Source of the DNA: Ancylomarina sp048268005
Lineage (GTDB): Bacteria; Bacteroidota; Bacteroidia; Bacteroidales; Marinifilaceae
Assembly (NCBI GenBank): GCA_048268005.1
Contig: JBLWWJ010000002.1
Span: 992,001-1,056,000 of the forward strand
Length of the DNA stretch: 64,000 nt
Direction of reading: 5' to 3'
The translations under genes were made by a program, and so were the position numbers. Positions within the stretch are counted from its first letter, which is position 1. Each line of letters starts with the position of its first letter. A model generated the notes under the pieces. That model did not search any database. It was not told the origin of the DNA and saw nothing but the letters and a program-made list of their open reading frames with translations. Shown here one piece after another: positions 16,632-26,800 of this stretch.

Positions 16632-17825
16632 ATGATTTCCAATCGACAATTATTTCTACAACACGTAGCAACAACATCAGATTACCCAATTTCACTAGAA
16701 ATTGAAAGAGCTGAAGGTATATATATGTATAGCCCAGAAGGGAAAAGGTATCTGGATCTTGTGTCTGGTGTATCTGTAAGTAATCTGGGGCATGGACACC
16801 CTCGTGTGAGACAGGCTGTAAAAGATCAAGTTGATAAATATATGCACTTGATGGTTTATGGTGAGTTTATTGAAACACCTCAGGTTAAGTTGGCTAAGCT
16901 CTTGGTTGATAATCTGCCTGAAAATTTGGATTCAGTTTATTTCGTGAATTCGGGTAGTGAAGCCAATGAAGGTGCCATAAAATTAGCAAAGCGATATACC
17001 GGACGAAGCGAAATTATTCACTTTAAGAATGCTTATCATGGTAGTACTCATGGAGCATTGAGCGTTTTGGGTGATGAAGAGATGAAAAATGCTTACCGCC
17101 CACTTTTGCCAGATGTTAGGCAGATTGATTTTGGTGTGATTGAAGATCTTCAAAAAATCACCGATAAAACTGCTTGTGTGATATTGGAACCTATTCAGTC
17201 TGAAGCTGGTTTTATTATTCCTTCTCAGGAATTTTTGGATACGCTTCGTAAGCGCTGTGATGAAACAGGTGCCCTTTTAATTTTTGATGAAGTTCAAATG
17301 GGTTTTGGACGCACGGGTAAATTATTTGCTTTTGAGCATTTTAATGTGGTTCCCGACATTTTGACTTTAGCTAAAGCAATGGGAGCAGGTATGCCAATTG
17401 GAGCATTTATTTCCAAAAAAGAAATTCTAGATAGTTTTAAATCAAACCCTATGTTAGGGCATATCACAACCTTTGGTGGTCATCCTGTTTCTTGTGCAGC
17501 AGCTTTGGCTGGGCTCGAAGTGCTTCTTGAAGATAAAATTATTGAAGATGTCAATAGAAAAGGGGAATTGTTTATGTCTCTTTTAAAGGATCATCCTTTG
17601 ATTAAGGGGTTTAGAAGTAAGGGCCTTTTCATAGCAGTGAATGTAGAAAGTCAGGAAGTGATGCTTGAGATAATGAAGCATGCTTATGAGCTTGGAGTTG
17701 TCATGGATCCATTCTTATTTTATCCTAATGCCTTTCGTATTGCACCACCTTTAGTGATAAGTGATGAAGAGATTCATGAAGCTTGTGAGCTATTAATTCA
17801 AGCTATGGACAAAGTAAAACTTTAA
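16632..17825 (+). CDS. Class III PLP-dependent aminotransferase
   Basis: This 397-residue enzyme belongs to the acetylornithine/ornithine aminotransferase group. Visible are the N-terminal GKRYLDLVSGVSVSNLGHGHP, the cofactor-phosphate region FVNSGSEANEGAIKLAKRYTG, the LIFDEVQMGFGRTG motif with the Asp that contacts the pyridine ring, and the PLP-binding Lys in TLAKAMGAGMPIG. It transfers an amino group from an omega-amine or amino acid to a keto acid in the cytoplasm. No arginine or biotin genes flank it, so the substrate is not fixed. The next gene starts three bases after its stop and is likely cotranscribed. Confidence 0.85.
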   Translation: MISNRQLFLQHVATTSDYPISLEIERAEGIYMYSPEGKRYLDLVSGVSVSNLGHGHPRVRQAVKDQVDKYMHLMVYGEFIETPQVKLAKLLVDNLPENLDSVYFVNSGSEANEGAIKLAKRYTGRSEIIHFKNAYHGSTHGALSVLGDEEMKNAYRPLLPDVRQIDFGVIEDLQKITDKTACVILEPIQSEAGFIIPSQEFLDTLRKRCDETGALLIFDEVQMGFGRTGKLFAFEHFNVVPDILTLAKAMGAGMPIGAFISKKEILDSFKSNPMLGHITTFGGHPVSCAAALAGLEVLLEDKIIEDVNRKGELFMSLLKDHPLIKGFRSKGLFIAVNVESQEVMLEIMKHAYELGVVMDPFLFYPNAFRIAPPLVISDEEIHEACELLIQAMDKVKL

Positions 17826-17828
17826 GCC

Positions 17829-18650
17829 ATGATTCTTAACCGTTTTCTTATTGTACTCGTGTTTATTTGTTCTAATTTGGAGCTTAATGCACAATCGAAA
17901 TTAGTTGATTCGGAACGTGTATTGATTGCTCAATTCGAAAATCTGAAGCTTGCTTCTAATGACTCATTAAAATTGAGCATCTCTCAAAATATAATGGAAT
18001 CTTTGAAGAAGACTCTTAAAAATAAAGGGAGTTTCTCTTATTCGTTTAATGAACTTGTGAATCTCGGGAAGGTAACTTCATCTGATAATCAATTGAGAGT
18101 GTTTTCATGGAATTATACTATTGAAAATGGTGCATATAGGTATTTTGCTCTTTTGCAGAAAAAAGATGGTCGAAAAATACGTTTGATCGAATTACATCAA
18201 AACAAGACGGTGGAAGAAAATATGCTGACAAAGCTTTCGGCCAATCAATGGCTGGGGGCTTTGTATTATCAAATTGTTTCATTCAAGAACAATAAGAATA
18301 ATTTGTACTTGCTATTAGGCTGGGATGGTCATAAGGATAGAACAAGTAAAAAAGTGATTGAAACCATTGGTTTTTCAAAAACCGGTGAGGTCGAGATGGG
18401 CTTGCCAGTTATTAATTGGAGAGGGAGACGTCTATCTCGCGTCATTTTTGAATACTCCAAGCAGGTTCAGATGAAATTAAAATATCACGAAAGAGTTAAC
18501 TGTATCGTATTTGATCATCTTTCACCTTCTGAATCACGCTATGTCAATCAATTTGAATATTACGGTCCGGATTTTTCATATGATGCTTTGGAATTTAAAA
18601 ATGGCATATGGCATTTGGTCGAAGAATTTGATTTGAAAAATCTAAATTAA
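17829..18650 (+). CDS. Exported protein of unknown function
   Basis: The 273-residue product has a signal peptide (hydrophobic from residue 5, ending in LNAQ at about residue 22) and no lipobox, so it is probably periplasmic. It is mixed alpha/beta, with a middle segment YRYFALLQKKDGRKIRLIEL and a LLGWDGHKD motif, and ends in a YDALEFKNGIWHLVEEFDL region that reads like a small beta-sheet domain. I do not recognise a named family. It starts three bases after the aminotransferase stop and so shares its transcript. Confidence 0.55.
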   Translation: MILNRFLIVLVFICSNLELNAQSKLVDSERVLIAQFENLKLASNDSLKLSISQNIMESLKKTLKNKGSFSYSFNELVNLGKVTSSDNQLRVFSWNYTIENGAYRYFALLQKKDGRKIRLIELHQNKTVEENMLTKLSANQWLGALYYQIVSFKNNKNNLYLLLGWDGHKDRTSKKVIETIGFSKTGEVEMGLPVINWRGRRLSRVIFEYSKQVQMKLKYHERVNCIVFDHLSPSESRYVNQFEYYGPDFSYDALEFKNGIWHLVEEFDLKNLN

Positions 18651-18736
18651 TTCTCCAAACCAATAATAATACTTAACGATTTTAAATGCGGTGGTTTGGG
18701 TTGATCTAACCTTTATTACCGATAATATAACAAGAT

Positions 18737-20701
18737 ATGACAGAACAATTTATCTATCAAACTGAGCAGTTTGCTGATATAAAAATATTAAGATATCAGG
18801 TTCCTGGCTTCGAAGACTTGTCTCTTCAGCAAAAAGAGTTGATCTATTATTTATCGGAGGCGGCGCACTGTGGACGGGATATTTTGTTCGATCAGAATAA
18901 TAAATTCAATCTTAGGATTAGACGTACTTTAGAAGCTATTCTTTTGTCATATGATGGGGATAGAGAGTGTGAGGATTTTAAAAACTTTGAGATTTATATC
19001 AAGCGCGTTTGGTTTTCAAATGGGATCCATCATCACTATTCCATGGATAAAATTATGCCTGAATTTTCCGAGGAGTATTTTGGTGAACTGATCGCTAATT
19101 CCAATTATGAATTAATGCCTTTAACGGCTTTGGAAGATGAGATTGCTTTGATTTCAGAATTGAGCTGTGTCATTTTTGATAAAGATGAAGAAGCTAAACG
19201 AGTAGTCCTTAATCCTGAAATGGATCTTATCGAGAGTTCTGCGAATAATTACTACGAATCTGTTAGTCAGAAAGAGGTTGAGGATTTCTACAAGCAGCTG
19301 GATAAAGGCGATGCTGAACGTCCCATATCAACAGGCTTAAATTCTAAACTTATAAAAGAGAATGGTGAGCTTAAAGAAAAGATCTGGAAAGTTGGTGGCA
19401 TGTATACCGAAGCCATCGAAGAGATCGTGTTTTGGTTAGAAAAAGCCCTACCTGTTGCAGATAGCGAATTGCAGCAACAAGCCTTAATTAAACTAATAGA
19501 ATTCTATAAAACGGGAGACTTAAATACTTTCGATGACTATTCTATACTTTGGGTTAAAGATTTAGATGCTCATGTAGATGTTGTGAATGGTTTTATTGAG
19601 GTGTATGGCGATGCGCTTGCTATCAAAGGTAGTTGGGAATCCGTTGTGAACTTTGAGGATTTAGAAGGGAGCAAACGAACCAAAATTATTTCAGATAATG
19701 CGCAGTGGTTCGAGGATAATTCTCCTGTAGATGCACGTTTTAAGAAAGATGTTGTAAAAGGAGTTAGCGCAAAAGTGATTACCGTTGCAATGTTGGGAGG
19801 CGATTGTCATCCTGCGACTCCAATTGGAATTAACCTACCTAATGCAGAGTGGATTCGAAAAGAGCATGGAAGTAAATCGGTGACAATTGATAATATCACA
19901 CATGCTTATCATCAGGCTTCTCTAAAGGGAGGAATGCTTGAGGAGTTTGCTTATAGTGAAGAGGAAATTCAACGTTCAAAAAGCTATGGACATCTTGGAG
20001 GAAACTTGCATACCGATTTACATGAGTGTTTAGGGCATGGTTCAGGACAATTACTTCCTGGTATTGGTATGGATGCTTTAAAAAATTACCATTCTACATT
20101 GGAAGAAGCCCGAGCTGACTTATTTGCCTTATACTATATAATGGATGAAAAGCTGATTGAGATTGGTTTGATTCCTAGTCTAGAGGTCGGTAAGGCTGAA
20201 TATGACGGTTATATCCGTAATGGTCTGTTGACTCAATTAACTCGAATAGAATTGGGTAAAGAAATTGAGGAATCTCACATGAGAAACCGTCAACTGATTG
20301 CAAAATGGGTTTTTGAAAAAGGTTCAAAAGATAAAGTCATTGAGCGCTTAGAGAAGGATGAGAAAGATTATTTTGTAATTCGTGATTACAATAAACTAAG
20401 AGCACTTTTCGGGGAACTCTTAGAAGAGGTACAGCGTATTAAATCTGAAGGCGATTTTGAAGCAGGAAAACTTTTGGTAGAAAATTACGCCGTTAAAGTT
20501 GATGAATCCATTCACAAACAAGTGAAAGAACGTTTCGAAAAACTGAATCTGGCTGCCTATGCTGGTTTTATCAACCCGGAATATCACCCTGTTTACGAAG
20601 AAGGAATCATGGTTGATGTTGAGATAAGATATCCTATGGATTTTACTGAGCAGATGTTACACTATTCCAATAAATATTCATTTTTACCACACGTAAACTA
20701 A
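18737..20701 (+). CDS. Dipeptidyl peptidase III (family M49)
   Basis: This 654-residue zinc peptidase removes dipeptides from the N-terminus of oligopeptides. The M49 zinc motif HECLGH (the HExxGH form) is at residues 429-434, and the third ligand lies in EEARAD at residues 456-461. The GHLGGNLHTDLHECLGHGSG neighbourhood is typical of bacterial DPP III. There is no signal peptide, so it is likely cytoplasmic and finishes off imported peptides. It is followed 16 bases later by the DUF554 gene. Some databases carry a misleading 'dihydrofolate reductase' name for similar Bacteroidota proteins; the sequence supports a peptidase. Confidence 0.88.
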   Translation: MTEQFIYQTEQFADIKILRYQVPGFEDLSLQQKELIYYLSEAAHCGRDILFDQNNKFNLRIRRTLEAILLSYDGDRECEDFKNFEIYIKRVWFSNGIHHHYSMDKIMPEFSEEYFGELIANSNYELMPLTALEDEIALISELSCVIFDKDEEAKRVVLNPEMDLIESSANNYYESVSQKEVEDFYKQLDKGDAERPISTGLNSKLIKENGELKEKIWKVGGMYTEAIEEIVFWLEKALPVADSELQQQALIKLIEFYKTGDLNTFDDYSILWVKDLDAHVDVVNGFIEVYGDALAIKGSWESVVNFEDLEGSKRTKIISDNAQWFEDNSPVDARFKKDVVKGVSAKVITVAMLGGDCHPATPIGINLPNAEWIRKEHGSKSVTIDNITHAYHQASLKGGMLEEFAYSEEEIQRSKSYGHLGGNLHTDLHECLGHGSGQLLPGIGMDALKNYHSTLEEARADLFALYYIMDEKLIEIGLIPSLEVGKAEYDGYIRNGLLTQLTRIELGKEIEESHMRNRQLIAKWVFEKGSKDKVIERLEKDEKDYFVIRDYNKLRALFGELLEEVQRIKSEGDFEAGKLLVENYAVKVDESIHKQVKERFEKLNLAAYAGFINPEYHPVYEEGIMVDVEIRYPMDFTEQMLHYSNKYSFLPHVN

Positions 20702-20717
20702 AGCATAAGAGCCATCA

Positions 20718-21398
20718 ATGATTGGAACGATAGTCAATGTAGGAACGGTGATTTTGGGTAGTGCTATTGGTTTGGCATTTCGGTCCCGGATTCCCAAACG
20801 TCTGTTCGAGATTGTGTTTCAGGCTTTAGGCCTGTTTACAATTTGTTTAGGTTTGGTTATGGCTTTTAAAGCCAATAATATGCTGATAATGGTGTTCAGT
20901 CTGGTGACTGGATCTTTATTGGGAGAATGGATCAATATTGAAAAAGCGACAGAACGTCTGAGTGATAAAATTAAACACAAATTGGGAAAAGGAGATGATG
21001 CGTCTTTTTCCACAGGGATGATTACAGCTTTCCTCTTATTTTGTATGGGTAGTATGTCTATTCTTGGCTGTTTTGAAGAAGGTATGGGCAAGGGTGCTAA
21101 TCTTCTATTCACTAAGTCTATAATGGATGGGTTTTCAGCAATTGCCTTATCAGCTGCTTTTGGAATTGGCGTAATGTTTTCATCCATACCATTGTTGATT
21201 TATCAAGCAGCTTTAACTTTGCTGGCTATTCTTTTTGGGAATATTATGCCAGATGCAATCATTATTGAGCTGACCGGTATAGGCGGTATCTTAATTCTCG
21301 GATTAGGTATCACTATTCTTGATATTAAAAAGATTCGTGTATTAAATATGTTACCTGCTTTGCTTATTGAAGTTGTCTTGTGTTATTTCTTTTTATAA
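20718..21398 (+). CDS. DUF554 membrane protein
   Basis: The 226-residue protein matches DUF554 (YdfK/YqgA-like). It begins MIGTIVNVGTVILGSAIG, has FTICLGLVMAFKANN and GSLLGEWINIE, and a central FCMGSMSILGCFEEGM motif. Six to seven membrane helices are expected. The molecular function is not known; a role as a small-molecule or ion transporter has been suggested for the family. It starts 17 bases after the DPP III gene and is followed by the kinase-RapZ gene, so it may belong to that transcript. Confidence 0.85.
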   Translation: MIGTIVNVGTVILGSAIGLAFRSRIPKRLFEIVFQALGLFTICLGLVMAFKANNMLIMVFSLVTGSLLGEWINIEKATERLSDKIKHKLGKGDDASFSTGMITAFLLFCMGSMSILGCFEEGMGKGANLLFTKSIMDGFSAIALSAAFGIGVMFSSIPLLIYQAALTLLAILFGNIMPDAIIIELTGIGGILILGLGITILDIKKIRVLNMLPALLIEVVLCYFFL

Positions 21399-21441
21399 GC
21401 AAGATGCTGTATTTTTATTGATCGAGAAATTATTATTCTTT

Positions 21442-22866
21442 ATGAAGAAGACTATAAAACAAGATATCATCAATCTCTTTAAACAGTGGTCTGGTGATCA
21501 GTGTGTGAAGACAGAGTTAATACCACCATCTGGATCATATCGTCAATATATTCGTATTATCGGCGAAGAGAAAAGGGTAATGGGGGTTTACAATACAGAT
21601 AAAAAGGAAAATAATGCCTTTGTAGCCTTTAGTCGTCATTTTAAATCTAAAGGTTTACCCGTACCAGAGATTTTAGCTGTGGATGAATCTAAAGATATTT
21701 ATTTACAGGATGACTTCGGCGATACCATGCTTTTCGATTATATTCAGAAGGAGCGTAAAGGTGATCACTTTCCTGATTCACTAGTCTTGATGTTAAAAAA
21801 GACGATTAAAGAACTGGTTCGATTTCAGATTGAAGGTCATGAAGGATTAGATTATTCGGTTGCTTACCCTCGGGCTGCTTTTGATAAGCAATCTATGATG
21901 TGGGATTTAAACTATTTTAAATACTACTTCCTCAAACTTGCAAAAATCCCCTTCGATGAGCAATTGCTCGAGGAAGATTATTTGAAATTTACAGATTATC
22001 TATTGCAGGCTCCGAGTGATTATTTTCTTTATCGTGATTTCCAGTCAAGAAATGTGATGTTGAAGGATGGCGAACCCAAATTTATAGACTACCAGGGAGG
22101 AAGAAAAGGTGCTTTACCTTATGACTTAGCTTCACTATTATATGATGCCAAAGCAGATTTTCCACAAGCTATTCGTGATGACCTATTAGCTTATTATTTA
22201 GAAGAGTTAGGCCAATATAGTCAAATTGATATTGAAGGCTTTAAATCGCATTATTATGCTTTTGTGCTGATTCGTATGATGCAAGCAATGGGTGCTTTCG
22301 GCTTCAGAGGATTCTACGAAAAGAAAGAGCATTTTTTACAATCAATTCCGTATGCCTTGCGCGATTTAAAAGAGGTTTTGCAGCATTTGGATTTTCCAAT
22401 TCAACTTTCAGAGTTAATAACAGCTCTTGAAAGAGTTTGTGATTCTGAATTTCTTAAGACGGTTGGTGTCAGTGAAGAGAATAAGCTTAAAGTTTCTGTT
22501 CAAAGCTTTTCATACCGAAGAGGTATTCAACCGGATGGTTTTGTCTTTGATTGTCGAATAATCGATGATCCGGTTGGTGATATTCGTTTTGAAGAAAGTC
22601 ATATGAATTCGGAATTTCTACCTACATTTTTCAAAGAAGAAACAAGCATGCATGTTTTCCTTAAATCGGTAAGTGCTGTTGTTGATTTTGCCATTGATAA
22701 ATCACAAAAACAGAAGATAAACCAATTGGAGATTTATTTTGGTTGTGTGGGTGGCCAGCATCGATCGGTTTATGCTGCAGGATTCATAGCAGAATATATT
22801 AATTTGAAATATGATGTTGAAGTCAATTTGCGACATCAGGAACTGGATAATGTCGTAGCTCAATAG
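21442..22866 (+). CDS. AmgK-like sugar kinase fused to a RapZ C-terminal domain
   Basis: This 474-residue protein joins two domains. Residues 1 to about 330 form an aminoglycoside-phosphotransferase-like kinase: FLYRDFQSRNVMLKDGEPK is the catalytic loop and FIDYQGGRKGAL the metal-binding motif, the same RDF...N...DFQ pattern seen in AmgK, which phosphorylates MurNAc and GlcNAc at C1. Residues about 350-474 resemble the C-terminal domain of RapZ, with SYRRGIQPDG, a GCVGGQHRSVYAAGFIAEY motif and a final LRHQELDN. An in-frame TTG at 21367 would overlap DUF554 by 32 bases; the ATG at 21442 fits better. A MurU-like gene follows, which supports a cell-wall sugar kinase. RapZ-like sensing or RNA binding is inference. 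Confidence 0.75.
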   Translation: MKKTIKQDIINLFKQWSGDQCVKTELIPPSGSYRQYIRIIGEEKRVMGVYNTDKKENNAFVAFSRHFKSKGLPVPEILAVDESKDIYLQDDFGDTMLFDYIQKERKGDHFPDSLVLMLKKTIKELVRFQIEGHEGLDYSVAYPRAAFDKQSMMWDLNYFKYYFLKLAKIPFDEQLLEEDYLKFTDYLLQAPSDYFLYRDFQSRNVMLKDGEPKFIDYQGGRKGALPYDLASLLYDAKADFPQAIRDDLLAYYLEELGQYSQIDIEGFKSHYYAFVLIRMMQAMGAFGFRGFYEKKEHFLQSIPYALRDLKEVLQHLDFPIQLSELITALERVCDSEFLKTVGVSEENKLKVSVQSFSYRRGIQPDGFVFDCRIIDDPVGDIRFEESHMNSEFLPTFFKEETSMHVFLKSVSAVVDFAIDKSQKQKINQLEIYFGCVGGQHRSVYAAGFIAEYINLKYDVEVNLRHQELDNVVAQ

Positions 22867-22868
22867 CG

Positions 22869-23021
22869 ATGGGAAAGAAGCGTTGTAAATTATCGAAAAA
22901 TGAATATGCCGACAAGCTCTGTAAAGGAGGAGAACGGTTTGTGTGCAAGAAATGTGCTCGTGTAGCTAAGAATGTGAAGAGACTTTGTGCTGCAAAAGAA
23001 ATAAAAAGACAACATGATTAA
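22869..23021 (+). CDS. Small Cys-rich basic protein between kinase-RapZ and murU
   Basis: A complete 50-codon frame runs from the ATG at 22869 to the TAA at 23019-23021. The product is strongly basic and has five Cys, at residues 6, 18, 26, 29 and 39; CKKC forms a CxxC pair, and the spacing with the outer Cys suggests a small zinc-binding knuckle. It starts two bases after the kinase-RapZ stop, and its last codons overlap the start of the MurU-like gene by eight bases, so all three are probably translated in a coupled manner. I know no named family. Its size and Lys/Arg content would also fit RNA or ribosome binding, which is speculation. Confidence 0.7.
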   Translation: MGKKRCKLSKNEYADKLCKGGERFVCKKCARVAKNVKRLCAAKEIKRQHD

Positions 23022-23751
23022 TGCGATGATTTTTGCAGCGGGTCTTGGAACCAGGTTGCAACATTATACTAAAAATTGCCCCAAGGCATTAGTTCGCTTG
23101 GATGGAAAACCTTTATTGGAACATTGTATTTTAAAGCTGAAGAATTTTGGTGTTGATCGAGTTGTGATTAATGTACATCATTTTGCAGATCAAATTGAAG
23201 ATTTTCTTGTATCGAAAGATAATTTTGGAATGGATATTCGGATTTCTGATGAAAGAGAGCTTTTGTTGGATACCGGAGGAGCAATTAAAAAGGCTAAGTC
23301 TCTTTTCATACCCAATGCTCCTATCTTAATCTACAATGTGGATATTTTGAGTACATTGAATCTAGAGTATCTGCTAGCTGCTCATGAAAGTAAGAAAGCT
23401 TTAGCCACTTTGAATCTGAGAGATAAAAATACCAGTAGGCATTTGTGTTTCAATCAGGATGGTTTGTTATGTGCCTGGAAGAATGATGCTACTCAAGAGG
23501 TGAAAATTGTGAATGAAAGTCATCTAAATTCGAGTGCATATAGTTTTTCAGGGATTCATATTATTGACTCCAAACTATTGGATTTGATTGAAGAGGAGGG
23601 TGTCTTTTCAATTATTGATTTGTACTTGCGACTTGCTAAAGAGTATCCTATTGCTGGATATCATGACAGATCTGAAATCTGGATGGATCTGGGTAAGCCT
23701 GAAGAATTATTAAAGGCCGAGATAATCCTTAAGCAACTAAATAAGGATTAG
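23014..23751 (+). CDS. murU: MurU-like sugar-1-phosphate nucleotidyltransferase
   Basis: The 245-residue protein is a nucleotidyltransferase: AAGLGTRLQHYTKNCPKALV holds the nucleotide-binding loop and the Lys of the PKAL motif, RVVINVHHFADQI, LLDTGGAIKKA and the metal Asp in IYNVDIL. This order is that of MurU, which makes UDP-MurNAc from MurNAc-1-phosphate and UTP. With the AmgK-like kinase two genes upstream it would complete a route that returns recycled or scavenged MurNAc (or GlcNAc) to wall precursors without degradation. A mannose or glucose-1-phosphate relative is the alternative. The start overlaps the small Cys-rich gene. Confidence 0.72.
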   Translation: MINAMIFAAGLGTRLQHYTKNCPKALVRLDGKPLLEHCILKLKNFGVDRVVINVHHFADQIEDFLVSKDNFGMDIRISDERELLLDTGGAIKKAKSLFIPNAPILIYNVDILSTLNLEYLLAAHESKKALATLNLRDKNTSRHLCFNQDGLLCAWKNDATQEVKIVNESHLNSSAYSFSGIHIIDSKLLDLIEEEGVFSIIDLYLRLAKEYPIAGYHDRSEIWMDLGKPEELLKAEIILKQLNKD

Positions 23752-23772
23752 TTAATTGATTAAATAAGCATA

Positions 23773-23804
23773 AAAAAATCCATTCTTTAAGAATGGATTT
23801 TTTA
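23773..23804. terminator. Bidirectional terminator between convergent genes
   Basis: AAAAAATCCATTC pairs with GAATGGATTTTTT around a 5-base loop. The A and T tracts at either end allow it to end both the murU transcript and the leftward ABC transporter transcript. Confidence 0.8.
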
Positions 23805-23805
23805 T

Positions 23806-26800
23806 TTATATCAGTTTTGTTATTCTCCGTTCAAGAGAATTTAAAAATCGCTTAAATAATCCGAAGTATAAGATGAAATATAATGAAATGGTCATAGTCC
23901 ATATGACGATTAGATTTACCCAATAGGTGTCGTATTCACGATTAAATATCTTCTTTCGAGGTGCATAAAAGTGTGACTTCAAGAAGGCACTTTCTCCATC
24001 TCTAAAAATAGGATCAATTCTTTGATATAAGCGATCTTTATATTCTACGATCCGTTCTATGTCATTGCTATTTTTCACAAATTCGGTTAACCTGTCGTTA
24101 TCGTAAGATTTTTTCATGTTGACGAAACTCTCTTTATCCGGGAATTTGCTTTGTAAGGCTAATAATTCTTCATCTTTTTTCTTGTTCGCTGCATTATAAA
24201 GCATAATATAATGGCGATTAAGATCGTTGAGATACATTTTAAGTTCTTTTAGCAGAACAATATTAGTTGGTTTTCTATCTAAAAGATCCAGTTTCTCAAA
24301 ATTTAACGGCAGAGCATTATTTTTGAGTTCATTGTATATCAGTCTTAAATTGGATTTATATCTATCATCAATTTGTCCTTTCAATAAAACCTTTTCACAA
24401 TCGTGAAGTTTATTTTTTAAGATTGGCAACCAATAATTTTTCTTATAATCAGCCTGGCTCATAATCTTTTCAAACAAATAGAAGTTACTCTCGTATTCAT
24501 TTGCGGTAAATTGTTCAACTGCCAAGGCTTCGTAAGCCCATCGTGCAGTAATAATCTCACCATACCAAGGTATCCGGTTAGGATGAGAGATTGTTGGGTT
24601 TATTTTATCAAACTTCACAATAACTCCACTTAATATTAATTGCGGAATTAATATAAAAGGTATTAAAATATAGATGTTGATTACGGTTTTAAAACTGTCT
24701 GAAATGACTAAACCCAGCATGTTTGCAAAACACCATGAGCTGAATAGAACAAGCCAGTAAGTGAGGTACATACCTTTTATTTCCAAGATATAATTACCAA
24801 TAATTACAAAGATAAATGCTTGAAAAGCAGAAATTGAGAAAAGTATAACAACTTTCGATAGGTAATAACTTGTTCTGCTTAGATTAAGAAAACGTTCACG
24901 TTTTAATATTTTTCTATCTTTTATTATTTCCTCTGCACTAAGTGTTAGACCAATAAACAAAGCAACAATAACAGCCATAAACAGGTAGACCGGAATATTA
25001 CTATTATTACTAAATGTATAACCAAGTTTGTTGGCTTTATCAATATTATAGAATTTAATAATATAAGATAAGATGAATGCCAAAAGTGGTGTTTCCAATA
25101 AATTGATAAGCAAATACTGAGGATTTGCCAATTTTGAGATGATATCTCGTTTGACAAAAACATTAAATTGCTTGAATTGTGTTGGCACTTTAAAACTAAT
25201 TGGAGGAAGTTCTTTGGCGTCTTTAATATTTTTTTGAGAGATATCGCTTTCCTTGAATCTTTTATCCCATTGTTGAGGTCTTACTTTTCTTATTTGAGTT
25301 GGAATACCATATTCATCCAGAACTTCAGATTCAACCATATTGAAAATCTGATCCGCATCGATATTCCCACAGGCTTCACATTCGTTACCGCTTCGGTTAG
25401 CTTGTTGAGTTTGAGATTTAAAGTAAGTAATCGCATCCAGAGGATTGCCATTGAAAATCATATAACCACCCAAGTCAAGAAAGATGAGGCGATCAAACAT
25501 TTTAAACGTCTCACTCGAAGGCTGATGAACCACAACGAATATAAGTTTACCTTTCAAAGCTAAATTCTTTAGGAGATCCATTATTTTTGAAGAATCCCGC
25601 GAAGATAGTCCAGATGTAGGTTCATCAAGAAAGAGAACGGCAGGTTCCCTTATTAACTCCAAGGCAATATTTAGTCGTTTACGTTGACCACCACTAATTT
25701 TTTTATCAAGAGGGTTTCCAACCTTCAAATTTCGAGCTTCGAAAAGTCCCAGATCGTTTAAGACTTTATATACAAGTCTAATGAGTTGGAAAGATGAATA
25801 TTTGTCGAAGCAAAGCTTGGCGTTAAAGTAAAGATTTTCAAAAACAGTTAAAGAATCGATTAGGAGATCGTCTTGAGATACATGCCCAATGACCCCTTCA
25901 ATAGATTCCTTTTCGCTATAAATATCCCGACCATTTATGAGAACTTGACCTTTTTGAGGAGCTAATGAACCGTTAAGAATGTTTAGAAGTGTTGTTTTAC
26001 CTGCACCACTAGATCCCATGATCCCGACCATTTTGCCAGACTCTTCTTTAAAAGAGTGTTGGTGGACTCCCTGGTCATTTTCTTTATATCTAAATTCTAT
26101 ATCTTTAGTTTCAAAAACAACACGCTCATTGTTAGCATCACGGTTAAAGGTACTTAAGATGTCACTGAAATAGATGGGTTCTATTTTGGGATTACGTACA
26201 GAAGAACCTTGTGTTAATATATGAACTCGATCAGGTTTAAGAGCTAAGCCATTCATATACAGATCGCTTAAACCTTTAAATCGTATAACGAATAGATCAA
26301 TTCTAACGAGTCGGAGAATCTTGATTTCTCCTGTAATACCCTCGGAGTAAATGTGTTCGCCTTCTTTATTGTATTCCTTATTATTGTTTATAGTTAGGAG
26401 ACGGTCAGATTCTTTTATGTCATCAAAATTAGATAGCATAAAATCCTGAAGCCTAATGTAGCCATCGATTGGTAAATTAAACGTGTCTGCTACAGTTTCA
26501 ACGAATTCTTTTTCACCTTCTGTAATTTCGTCGCCCTCCATTAGGAATTCAAGGAGTTGAATAACGATGATGATTTTTTGTCGAGCTACAAGCTCCTTGT
26601 TCATTTCACTACAAATGCGAAGAACACGAACTGACCGAGAGGAGGTTACTTGTTTTCTCTTAGATCTTTTATTGTTTCTATCAATGGTATCCTGATAGTA
26701 TTCATCGTATAAATTCAGGTATTCCTGGGCAGAATCCTGATCGAGTTGGCGATATAAATATTTTACAACCATTGCACGACGTTTATCTCCTGAACCTTCA

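Noticed and set aside
21367..21441. Longer N-terminus for the kinase-RapZ protein from a TTG
   Set aside because: It would overlap the DUF554 gene by 32 bases and adds residues with no kinase similarity; the ATG at 21442 is better.
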